Assembly (NCBI GenBank): GCA_017849435.1
Contig: JAFIGY010000009.1
Span: 372,001 to 436,000 of the forward strand
Length of the DNA stretch: 64,000 nt
Source: Chitinophaga niabensis
GTDB taxonomy: Bacteria; Bacteroidota; Bacteroidia; Chitinophagales; Chitinophagaceae
Direction of reading: 5' to 3'
Shown here piece by piece: positions 9,414 through 16,302 of this stretch; the stretch's first letter is position 1, and each line of letters begins with the position of its first letter. The translations under genes and the position numbers were made by a program. The notes below the pieces were generated by a model, which did not search any database, was not told where the DNA came from, and saw only the letters and a list, made by a program, of their open reading frames with translations.

Positions 9414-9439
9414 GGTAGCCGGCACGCGGGCCGGCTACC
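9414..9439. other. Strong intercistronic hairpin without U-tract
   Basis: A perfect 10-bp GC-rich stem (GGTAGCCGGC with its complement, 6-nt loop) fills the gap between the peptide stop codon (9455) and the propeller start (9398). No T-run follows on either strand, so it is more likely an RNA stability or processing element, or a partial attenuator, than a full terminator. Such an element would let the peptide be made in excess over the downstream proteins. Confidence 0.6.
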
Positions 9440-9454
9440 GGATGAAGGTACAGG

Positions 9455-9646
9455 TCAGTTAACGGGACAGATCCGCTGTTGGGGGCCCCATTCATAAATA
9501 CCGCCGCCATCGGGCACGTATTTGCAGAAACTGGGTACCAGAAGGCAGCATTGGTAATCATCCGGACCTTGTGCGGCCTTCACCGCCACTGCGATGCATG
9601 CGCCAATAAAAAGGCTGCATCCGAGAAAGAAGAGTTTTCTTTTCAT
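9455..9646 (-). CDS. Small exported four-cysteine peptide, unknown family
   Basis: This 63-residue product starts MKRKLFFLGCSLFIGACI. It has a signal-like hydrophobic segment to about residue 22 and a likely cleavage near AVKAA. The predicted mature part is only about 38 residues, with cysteines at 33, 34, 41 and 60 (DDYQCC, SFCKY, QRICPVN), enough for two disulfides. Comparable tiny exported Cys peptides beside MauE/DoxX and propeller genes occur in Bacteroidota (families such as NVEALA and DUF6520), but this one lacks the NVEALA motif and I cannot place it in a family. It is the first gene of the minus-strand run that continues through the propeller and MauE-like genes. Confidence 0.65.
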   Translation of the reverse strand: MKRKLFFLGCSLFIGACIAVAVKAAQGPDDYQCCLLVPSFCKYVPDGGGIYEWGPQQRICPVN

Positions 9647-9760
9647 GATTGAGATTTTGGTGAGAGAATAAAAAGGGTTAAAAAAAGGGTTTAGATATTT
9701 GTTTCAATTAAGATAAAGGAATTTTGGACAGAAGACCATAACACTAAGGTGGGAAATGAA

Positions 9761-9791
9761 AACGCCGCAACAGGCTTACTGTTGCGGCGTT
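9761..9791 (-). terminator. Intrinsic terminator of rny
   Basis: A 13-bp perfect stem (AACGCCGCAACAG and complement) with a 5-nt loop lies 22 bp past the rny stop. Read on the minus strand it is followed by a T-rich stretch. Confidence 0.8.
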
Positions 9792-9812
9792 GCAGTATGT
9801 TTCGGAAAACGT

Positions 9813-11378
9813 TTATCTGGCTACGTTCACGGCTCTGCGTTCACGTATTACCGTTACCTTGATCTGGCCGGGATATTGCATTTCCGTTTGGATCTTGTTG
9901 GCGATCTCGAAGCTCAGGCGGTCTGCGTCGTTATCGGATACCTTGTCGCTTTCCACAATCACGCGCAGTTCGCGGCCTGCCTGGATAGCGTAGGCTTTTT
10001 CCACACCTTCGTAAGCCATGGCAAGGTTTTCCAGGTCTTTGATCCTTTGCAGATAGCTCTGCATGATCTCGCGGCGTGCGCCCGGGCGTGCGCCACTGAT
10101 GGCATCACAAGCCTGTACGATGGGAGAGATCACATAAGCCATTTCCATTTCATCGTGGTGTGCGCCAATGGCGTTCACGATAGCAGGATGTTCGCCGTAT
10201 TTCTCTGCGAGTTTGGCGCCCAGCAGTGCGTGGCTCAGTTCAGATTCCTCATCCGGTACCTTACCGATGTCATGCAGCAGACCTGCGCGTTTGGCGAGTT
10301 TGGGGTTCAGTCCCAGCTCGGCTGCCATCACGGCGCAAAGGTTCGCGGTTTCTTTGGAGTGCATCAGCAGGTTCTGGCCGTAAGAAGAGCGGAAACGCAT
10401 CTTGCCTACCATCCTTACCAGCTCTTTGTGCAGGCCGTGGATGCCCAGTTCGATCACCGTACGTTCCCCGATCTCCATTACCTGTTCTTCCAGCTGACGT
10501 TTGGTTTTTTCCACTACTTCCTCGATGCGGGCAGGGTGGATACGGCCGTCCTGTACAAGGCGCTGAAGGCTCAAACGAGCGATCTCGCGGCGCAGGGGGT
10601 CGAAAGAAGAAAGTACGATCGCTTCCGGGGTATCGTCAACGATCAGGTCTACGCCTGTAGCCGCTTCAATGGCACGGATGTTACGGCCTTCACGACCGAT
10701 GATCTGGCCCTTGATCTCATCGCTTTCCAGGTTGAACACCGTAATGGCGTTCTCGATGGTCTGCTCGGCAGCAGTACGCTGGATGGATTGTATGATGATC
10801 TTCTTGGCTTCTTTATTGGCTTTCAGCTTGGCATCTTCCACAATTTCCTGGATGTGGCTGAGGGCCTGTGTGCGGGCTTCCTCCTTCAGGCTTTCGATCA
10901 GCTGGTGACGCGCTTCTTCTGCAGTGAGCGCCGCTACTTTTTCAAGACGGCGGATATGCTCTTCCTGGTGCTTTTCCAGCTCGGAACGCTTGATGTTCAC
11001 CAGTTCTATCTGGCGGGCCAGGTTCTCCTTGATCGCTTCGTTCTCCGTGACCTGTTTCTGTAATTGCTCGTTCTTCTGATTGAGGCTTTGCTCTTTTTGT
11101 TTGATGCGGTTCTCGGACTCTGCGAGCTTCTGGTTGCGCTGCATTACTTCTTTCTCGTGCTCGGACTTCATCTGGAGATATTTCTCCTTTGCTTCCAGCA
11201 GTTTGTCCTTTTTGAGGTTCTCGGCAGATAACTGCCCTTCCGTGATGATCCGTTTGGCTTGTTCTTCCGCCTCCTGGATCTTTATCTGCGTATTTTTAGA
11301 AAAGATAAGTTTTCCGAGTAGTATACCTAATGCCAGTGCAACAACTCCGGCCACAACAATCATTAAAGGTTCAGTCAT
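9813..11378 (-). CDS. rny: Ribonuclease Y
   Basis: This membrane-anchored endoribonuclease starts mRNA decay. I place the start at 11378 ([17 protein letters not shown]), giving 521 residues, the normal length; the open frame upstream to 11462 lacks the family's N-terminal anchor. In order: an N-terminal membrane helix (about 5-22), a long coiled coil rich in Glu, Lys and Gln (about 25-200), a KH domain with [19 protein letters not shown], and an HD phosphohydrolase domain with LLHDIGK and [12 protein letters not shown]. Gene order pheT, coiled-coil gene, zapA, rny is familiar in Bacteroidota. Two competing hairpins precede it, so read-through from zapA may be controlled. Confidence 0.96.
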   Translation of the reverse strand: MTEPLMIVVAGVVALALGILLGKLIFSKNTQIKIQEAEEQAKRIITEGQLSAENLKKDKLLEAKEKYLQMKSEHEKEVMQRNQKLAESENRIKQKEQSLNQKNEQLQKQVTENEAIKENLARQIELVNIKRSELEKHQEEHIRRLEKVAALTAEEARHQLIESLKEEARTQALSHIQEIVEDAKLKANKEAKKIIIQSIQRTAAEQTIENAITVFNLESDEIKGQIIGREGRNIRAIEAATGVDLIVDDTPEAIVLSSFDPLRREIARLSLQRLVQDGRIHPARIEEVVEKTKRQLEEQVMEIGERTVIELGIHGLHKELVRMVGKMRFRSSYGQNLLMHSKETANLCAVMAAELGLNPKLAKRAGLLHDIGKVPDEESELSHALLGAKLAEKYGEHPAIVNAIGAHHDEMEMAYVISPIVQACDAISGARPGARREIMQSYLQRIKDLENLAMAYEGVEKAYAIQAGRELRVIVESDKVSDNDADRLSFEIANKIQTEMQYPGQIKVTVIRERRAVNVAR

Positions 11379-11410
11379 ATATCTGGATTTAAAAAATATT
11401 AATAAAAATA

Positions 11411-11451
11411 TTCCCTGCTCATTTTTGGCGAACGAGCGGGAACTGACCCGC
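11411..11451 (-). terminator. Terminator-like hairpin overlapping an alternative hairpin in the zapA-rny gap
   Basis: On the minus strand, TTCCCGCTC (11442-11434) pairs with GAGCAGGGAA (11420-11411), one A bulged, and is followed by TATTTTTATT: a plausible intrinsic terminator after zapA. The upstream GCGGG (11451-11447) can instead pair with CCCGC (11440-11436), which would break the terminator stem. The two folds exclude each other. Confidence 0.5.
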
Positions 11452-11531
11452 GAAAATAACAAAAAAAAGGGAGGAAAGCACGGATACCTTGTGAGAATGA
11501 ATTATTTAGGGATTTTAATATGGGTTGATCC

Positions 11532-11825
11532 TTATTTGAGATGCTCATCGAGCAGATTGTCAAGATGTTGCAACTTCTCCAGGAGAAAGGGCGCCACACC
11601 CGCCTGTGCCTTGCCGCCGCTGGTGGCAGGGTGGGTGGCGTACATGATTAGGGCCATGGCAATGTAATCCTGTATATCCTTTCCGGCGTAAGCCGCTTTG
11701 AATTCTATAATCTTTTCATTCACTTCCTTCATCACGCGGCGTACGTCCTCTTCTTCTTCCGCCCGGATCTTGATCCGGTAGGTGCGGTCGGCAACTACAA
11801 TATTAACGGGTATGAGCGGCTCCAT
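11532..11825 (-). CDS. zapA: Cell division protein ZapA
   Basis: ZapA binds FtsZ and cross-links Z-ring filaments. The 97-residue protein has the usual build: an N-terminal beta-hairpin domain (MEPLIPVNIVVADRTYRIKI) followed by a helix with EEEDVRRVMKEVNEKI and a C-terminal coiled coil (LLEKLQHLDNLLDEHL). A stretch GKDIQDYIAMALIMYA is close to the ZapA consensus. It lies between rny (153 bp downstream) and the Xre/RES module, which separates it from the coiled-coil gene it normally follows. It has its own -7 box 25 bp upstream of the ATG. Confidence 0.85.
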   Translation of the reverse strand: MEPLIPVNIVVADRTYRIKIRAEEEEDVRRVMKEVNEKIIEFKAAYAGKDIQDYIAMALIMYATHPATSGGKAQAGVAPFLLEKLQHLDNLLDEHLK

Positions 11826-11850
11826 ATATAATGCTGTATTGGTGTTGGTG

Positions 11851-11858
11851 CAAATGTA
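11851..11858 (-). promoter_or_regulatory. -7 box (TACATTTG) of zapA
   Basis: It lies 25 bp upstream of the zapA ATG on the minus strand, predicting a leader of roughly 22 nt. No -33 TTG is apparent at the usual distance. Confidence 0.45.
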
Positions 11859-12061
11859 ATGAAAGCGGGCTCATGCATAGGGAATTTTTGCAAGAGAAAA
11901 AACGAAAATATTCGATAAAGCAGGATGAAATTTTAGTAAATTGATTTACTTTAGTTTACGTAATTGTGCATTTTTGATTCTATTTCTATCATATTGATAA
12001 TCACTCATTCATGTGAAATCAAACAGTGGCGCAAACGAAAAAAATTGTTTTTTTATCTGAA

Positions 12062-12089
12062 TTGTTTATTCCAAATTAAACTATATTTG
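12062..12089 (+). promoter_or_regulatory. Promoter of the Xre/RES module
   Basis: TTG at 12062-12064 and TATATTTG at 12082-12089 are 17 bp apart. The box ends 3 nt before the antitoxin ATG at 12093, so the transcript would start at or beside the start codon. Confidence 0.6.
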
Positions 12090-12092
12090 CTC

Positions 12093-12572
12093 ATGGTATC
12101 TGCTAGCAGTCAGGAAAATGGTGGCAAAAAACAAAGAAACTCCCAAAATCCTTTAGTAGAAGGCCTCTTTCTTTCTTACGAATCCGTACTTAAAATGAAA
12201 AAAATTTCATTTACAAAAAAGATTGAAATTGTAAAGAAGGGCATTTCCAAAGACCAACTGGCTTCCCTCAAGGAGATATTTGACCTGGAGTATTCAATGC
12301 TCAGTAAAATATTGGGGGTCACGGACAGGACACTCTACCTTAAAAAGGGAGAAGAGGTCTTTAATCAGAGTGTTAGCGACAGGATTATGGCGCTTGCGGA
12401 ATTATACAGCTATGGGTATCGCCTGTTTAAAAGTAGAGGGCTATTCCATCACTGGATAAAAAGTACCAACAGGGCCTTGGGGGATGTGGCTCCTGTCTCC
12501 TTACTGGATACGCAGGTAGGGATGCAGGAAGTGAAGAATGAATTGCACAGGAAGGAATCGGGTATTTTTTAA
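12093..12572 (+). CDS. Xre/MbcA/ParS-type antitoxin of a RES toxin pair
   Basis: This antitoxin neutralises the RES toxin encoded 17 bp downstream and normally represses its own promoter. The ATG at 12093 gives 159 residues; the frame is open upstream to 11964, but that part would cross the promoter. Layout: a variable N-terminal tail with LFLSYESVL, an Xre-like helix-turn-helix region (about 42-95, ISKDQLASLKEIFDL, LSKILGVTDRTLYLKKGEE), and the C-terminal DUF2384 toxin-binding domain (about 95-159: SVSDRIMALAELYSYGY, WIKSTNRALGDVAPVSLLD, EVKNELHRKESGIF). The gene is visibly more A/T-rich than its neighbours, and it runs against the flanking cell-division genes, which suggests acquisition. 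Confidence 0.88.
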   Translation: MVSASSQENGGKKQRNSQNPLVEGLFLSYESVLKMKKISFTKKIEIVKKGISKDQLASLKEIFDLEYSMLSKILGVTDRTLYLKKGEEVFNQSVSDRIMALAELYSYGYRLFKSRGLFHHWIKSTNRALGDVAPVSLLDTQVGMQEVKNELHRKESGIF

Positions 12573-12589
12573 ACAGGAAATCAATTGAC

Positions 12590-13048
12590 ATGATTTTATA
12601 TCACATTAGTACCGTGGAACGTAGCGGGAGCTTTGCTGGTGGCGGATCCAGCTTCGTATCAGGCAGATGGCATGATGCCGGGGATATGTGTATTTATGGC
12701 TGTTTGAGTAAGTCGCAGACGTTGGTGGAGTATGCTTATGGAGACAATCCCTTTGATCCTGCTATTTCGGAGCTTGATCTGGTATTTACTGTATTCGAAG
12801 TGCCGGACAGAAGTTTGAAGGAGTTCTTTGAAGTAGATCTGCCATCGGACTGGAGAACCTGGCCACGACCTGTGTCTGCCATGGCTTTCGGATCGGAGGC
12901 ATTAAAGTTGACGGGGACGCTTTTGATATCCTATCCTTCAGTGGTTTACCCGGATGAACGCATTTACGTCATTAATGTCCGGCACCCGCTGATGAAAGTT
13001 GTAAAAGTCCTTGGAGTACAGAAAGCCTACCCCAGTAAGCTGATCTAG
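12590..13048 (+). CDS. RES-domain toxin (NAD+-depleting)
   Basis: RES toxins degrade NAD+ and stop growth unless bound by the Xre partner. In this 152-residue protein the family's conserved residues are all present: Arg26 (FVSGRWHDAG), Tyr36 (MCIYGC), Glu47 (TLVEYAYG) and Ser117 (ISYPSVVYPDERIYVIN). The Arg-Tyr and Tyr-Glu spacings of 10 and 11 match those I recall for characterised RES toxins, so the enzyme looks intact. It follows the antitoxin by 17 bp. Its stop codon overlaps that of the convergent coiled-coil gene in the palindrome CTAG (13045-13048), so the module fits with no spare base at this junction. Confidence 0.9.
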   Translation: MILYHISTVERSGSFAGGGSSFVSGRWHDAGDMCIYGCLSKSQTLVEYAYGDNPFDPAISELDLVFTVFEVPDRSLKEFFEVDLPSDWRTWPRPVSAMAFGSEALKLTGTLLISYPSVVYPDERIYVINVRHPLMKVVKVLGVQKAYPSKLI

Positions 13049-13350
13049 GAATTTAACAACGCAATACAACGATCAATCTCCTTAATATAATCGTTGATCT
13101 TTCCCCGCACTTCTTTCCGGAATGCGTCCTCTTCTTCGGGCAATCCGGTTCCCTGCGTCACTGTGGCGATCTTTGCGAGTTTGAGCTTCTCATCGAGGGA
13201 GGCAATGGTATCCTGTTGCTGCCGCAGTTCAGCCTGCCGCTGAAAAAGCTGCTCCCGCAGCACGGAATTGTCCGCCTGCGACTGTTGCAACTTCTTCAGC
13301 AGCAGCTGAAGCTTGTCTTCAATGCGTTGTATGTACTGTTCGATTTCCAT
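13045..13350 (-). CDS. Small coiled-coil protein downstream of pheT (ZapB-like position)
   Basis: The 101-residue protein is almost entirely heptad-like helix: IEQYIQRIEDKLQLLLKK, then Gln-rich NSVLREQLFQRQAELRQQQ, and a C-terminal EVRGKINDYIKEIDRCIALL. No domain is recognised. In Bacteroidota a gene of this kind sits between pheT and zapA; a role with ZapA at the division site is a fair guess from order and shape, but is not shown. Its ATG overlaps the pheT stop by one base (TAATG), so translation is coupled. Its 3' end overlaps that of the RES toxin gene. Confidence 0.75.
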   Translation of the reverse strand: MEIEQYIQRIEDKLQLLLKKLQQSQADNSVLREQLFQRQAELRQQQDTIASLDEKLKLAKIATVTQGTGLPEEEDAFRKEVRGKINDYIKEIDRCIALLNS

Positions 13351-15782
13351 TATTTCCGGATCTCGGCCTGTAACTGCGTTTCGAAAGCTTTCACGAGTTT
13401 GTTCATCAGCGCGTCCGTCTCCTGGTCCGTCAGTGTCTTTTGTTTATCCTGGAAGGTAAAACTCACTGCGTATGATTTCTTTCCAGCGCCGAGTTTTTCG
13501 CTTTCAAAAACGTCGAACAGGTTGATATGTTGCAGTAACGATGTTTTTACGGAACGGGCGGCTGCTTCCACTGCCGCAAAGTTAACCTGTTTATCCAGTA
13601 CCAGCGCCAGGTCCCGGCGCACGGCAGGGAATTTCGGGATCTCTTCAAAGAAAGTATCCTTCACCTGCAACTGTTGCAGGATAAGGCTCCAGTTAAAATC
13701 AGCATACCATACCGGCTGTTTGAGGTCAAACACCTTCAGTTTCGCACTGCTCACCCCGCCCAGAACGGCGACGGTTTTACCATTCACGCTGATCTCGAAA
13801 GCGGGCTGCAAACCATGCACAGTGGCGGCGGTCATCCGTGGGGCGGGCAATGCCAGCAATTGCAGGATGTTCTGCACGAAGCCCTTCAGATAATAGAAGT
13901 CTACGGGTTGGGCTTTGTGCATCCAGTTCTCGGCCAGCTTTTGTCCGGTGAGGTAAAGTCCCAGGTGCTCGGTTTCGGGATACTGCCCGGCGGCTTCCCG
14001 CTGGTAGGTTTTGCCGAACTCGAAGAAAAGAAGATCGTCGTTCCGGCGGTTGAGGTTGTAGGCGATGCGCTCCAGTCCGGATTCGAGCATGGAGGGCCGC
14101 ATCACGTCCAGTTCCGCGCTGAGGCTGTTGATCATCTTCACCAGGGTGTCCGCATCGAGGTGCTGGTAATATTGACTGTTGGTGATGGAATTGGTGAATA
14201 TTTCGGAAAACCCGTTGCCGGCGAGGTATTCGGCGATCTTTTCCTTCGCCTTTTCCTTGTCGGGCAGGCTTTGTGTGGAGGGGGCGATGTTAATGAATGA
14301 AGGGATGGGGATGTTATCCAGCCCGTCTATCCGCATGACCTCTTCCACAATGTCCGCCGGTATCCGGATGTCGGTTTTATGCGGCGGAACGGCTATACGA
14401 AGATGGTCATCCTGTTCGGCAGTGATGGTGAAGCCAAGGCTGCAGAGGATGTTCTTCACTTTCCCGGGTGCATATTTGTGGCCGCTGAGGCGGTTGATGT
14501 ATTCATAAGTGACATCGATCTGGTGTGCTGCTGCAGGTGAGGGATATGCATCGGTAACGCCGGAGGCCGGTTCCCCGTGGGCAAGTTCCCCGATGAGGGC
14601 GATGGCGCGTTCCAGGGCGAAGGGAGCGAGGCTGATATCCACGCCTTTCTCGAAACGTACTGCCGCATCCGTGCGGAGCCCGTGCCGGAGGGAGGTTCTG
14701 CGTACGCTCGTAGCATTGAAGCTGGCGCTTTCCAGGAAGATGTTGACGGTGCTGTCTTTTACGCCGGAGCCGATACCACCGAACACGCCGGCGATGCAAA
14801 GGCCATTCCCTTCTCCGTCGCAGATCATCAGGTCTTCTGCATCCAGCTTGCGTTCCCTGCCATCGAGGGTGAGGAAGGAGGTGCCGGTGGGAAGGTTCTG
14901 TATTATTACTTTTCCGCCTTTAATCTCGTTGGCATCAAAAGCATGCAACGGCTGGCCGGTTTCATGCAATACATAATTAGTGATGTCTACAATATTATTA
15001 ATGGGCCGTACCCCGATGGCGGAGAGGCGATGCTGCATCCAGGCGGGGGAGGGACCAACTTTCACGCCGGTGATGGTTTGGCCGCAGTAACGTGGACAGG
15101 CCTCCGTATTCCTCACTTCCACGCCTGTCTGTAAAGGCTGTTTCGCGTGGGCGGTGGTGTTAATGCCGGGCTTGCGCACATGATAGATCTGCGTGCCTTC
15201 CCGGTTATTGAGGTAAGCGCAAACGTCCCGTGCCACGCCCATGTGGCTCATCGCATCCATATGATTGGGGGTGAGCCCGATCTCGAATATCCAGTCCTGC
15301 ACAGGTTTGAACCATTCCCGGGCGGGAAGGCCGGGCTGCAGGGAAGAGTCGAGCACCATGATGCCGGCATGGCTGGTACCAAGACCAATCTCGTCTTCAG
15401 CACAGATCATACCCTGACTTTCTTCTCCGCGGATCTTTGCTTTCTTCATCGTCAGCGGTTCGCCGGAAGCAGGATAGATGGTGGCGCCGATGGGGGCTAC
15501 CACTACTTTCTGTCCGGCCGCTACGTTCGGCGCTCCGCATACGATGTGCAATGGCTCGCCGTTGCCAACGTTAACGCGGGTAAGGCTCAGTTTATCTGCA
15601 TTCGGGTGTTTTTCTACGCTCAGTACTTCGCCGATCACCAGCCCTTCCAGGCTGCCTTTCACGCTCTCGAACCGCTCCAGGCTCTCCACTTCCAGGCCTA
15701 CGGCCGTGAGGATGACTGAAAGTTCCTCCGGTGTGGGTTTCACCGGCAAATAATCACATAACCAGTTATACGAAATTGTCAT
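13350..15782 (-). CDS. pheT: Phenylalanine--tRNA ligase beta subunit
   Basis: This is the large subunit of the (alpha-beta)2 phenylalanyl-tRNA synthetase. The start at 15782 (MTISYNWLCDYLPVKPTPEE) gives 810 residues, the normal length; five extra residues would come from an upstream start. Domains in order: an EMAP-II-like tRNA-binding domain (about 40-155: VLSVEKHPNADKLSLTRVNVG, IVCGAPNVAAGQKV), B3/B4 editing region (INNIVDITNYVLHETGQPLHA), B5, a core catalytic-like fold, and a C-terminal anticodon-binding FDX-ACB domain (FPAVRRDLALVLDK to the end). The alpha subunit gene is not in the window. The next gene downstream overlaps by one base. Confidence 0.97.
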   Translation of the reverse strand: MTISYNWLCDYLPVKPTPEELSVILTAVGLEVESLERFESVKGSLEGLVIGEVLSVEKHPNADKLSLTRVNVGNGEPLHIVCGAPNVAAGQKVVVAPIGATIYPASGEPLTMKKAKIRGEESQGMICAEDEIGLGTSHAGIMVLDSSLQPGLPAREWFKPVQDWIFEIGLTPNHMDAMSHMGVARDVCAYLNNREGTQIYHVRKPGINTTAHAKQPLQTGVEVRNTEACPRYCGQTITGVKVGPSPAWMQHRLSAIGVRPINNIVDITNYVLHETGQPLHAFDANEIKGGKVIIQNLPTGTSFLTLDGRERKLDAEDLMICDGEGNGLCIAGVFGGIGSGVKDSTVNIFLESASFNATSVRRTSLRHGLRTDAAVRFEKGVDISLAPFALERAIALIGELAHGEPASGVTDAYPSPAAAHQIDVTYEYINRLSGHKYAPGKVKNILCSLGFTITAEQDDHLRIAVPPHKTDIRIPADIVEEVMRIDGLDNIPIPSFINIAPSTQSLPDKEKAKEKIAEYLAGNGFSEIFTNSITNSQYYQHLDADTLVKMINSLSAELDVMRPSMLESGLERIAYNLNRRNDDLLFFEFGKTYQREAAGQYPETEHLGLYLTGQKLAENWMHKAQPVDFYYLKGFVQNILQLLALPAPRMTAATVHGLQPAFEISVNGKTVAVLGGVSSAKLKVFDLKQPVWYADFNWSLILQQLQVKDTFFEEIPKFPAVRRDLALVLDKQVNFAAVEAAARSVKTSLLQHINLFDVFESEKLGAGKKSYAVSFTFQDKQKTLTDQETDALMNKLVKAFETQLQAEIRK

Positions 15783-16302
15783 CGGATGTACGCGCAAAGC
15801 CTCATTGGGCCGTGCTTAATTTTTTAAGGATCAATAGTTTATGAAAAAAGGCAAGCTTCGTGTAGTCACGGATCATGCCGCGTAAAGTTAACAACTTCTG
15901 CCGTACGGATCGGGGGAATTTTACGCAAGGAAAATGTGGAAAATCTTTTTGCACAAAAAATGTGAATAATCGGACCTTTGTTTGGGATTTTCGTCGTTTT
16001 TGGTGGATAATCATATGAAAAACGGTGGATAACCCGGGTTAGGCTGTGGCATAACCTGTGCGGGGAACACGGAAAAATATAGTTTTGGAAGAAAAAGGTT
16101 TTAATGAAAAAATGCCGTTACCTTAGTTTTCCCGGCTAAAAAAAATTTACAATTTCTTAAAGATGGAAGAATGTGTTCGGATACTGTGCGGGCCTGTTTA
16201 TGGAACATTCCATACCTCCCATTTCCTAAAACCTGTTGTAAATGCCAAAAACAGCCGAATCAGTTACCATTTTTCTTAACCTTATTAATGTTATTTTAAT
16301 AA
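15783..16302. other. Non-coding region between divergent pheT and dnaB, with DnaA-box-like cluster
   Basis: These 520 bp hold no convincing gene. They are A/T-rich and contain five same-direction matches to the DnaA box TGTGGATAA within 120 bp: TGTGGAAAA (15935-15943), TGTGAATAA (15961-15969), GGTGGATAA (16002-16010 and again 16024-16032), and TGTGGCATAA with one inserted base (16045-16054). A possible -7 box, TAGTTTTG, lies at 16080-16087, pointing to dnaB. The last 60 bp before dnaB are very A/T-rich and could melt easily. Either an origin-like site or DnaA control of dnaB would fit. Confidence 0.5.

Noticed and set aside
9756-11063. 435-codon plus-strand frame opposite rny
   Set aside because: It is the antisense shadow of the rny coding sequence. 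The product is Phe/His/Gln-rich without domains, and the minus-strand frame has clear KH and HD motifs.
11379-11531. 6S RNA gene between zapA and rny
   Set aside because: 6S RNA is often near zapA, but only 153 bp are available and the needed long closing stem with a central bubble is not visible. The hairpins present fit a terminator or attenuator better.
15802-16014. 70-codon minus-strand frame in the pheT-dnaB gap
   Set aside because: Composition is unlike a protein here, it crosses DnaA-box-like sites, and it has no promoter box; treated as non-coding.
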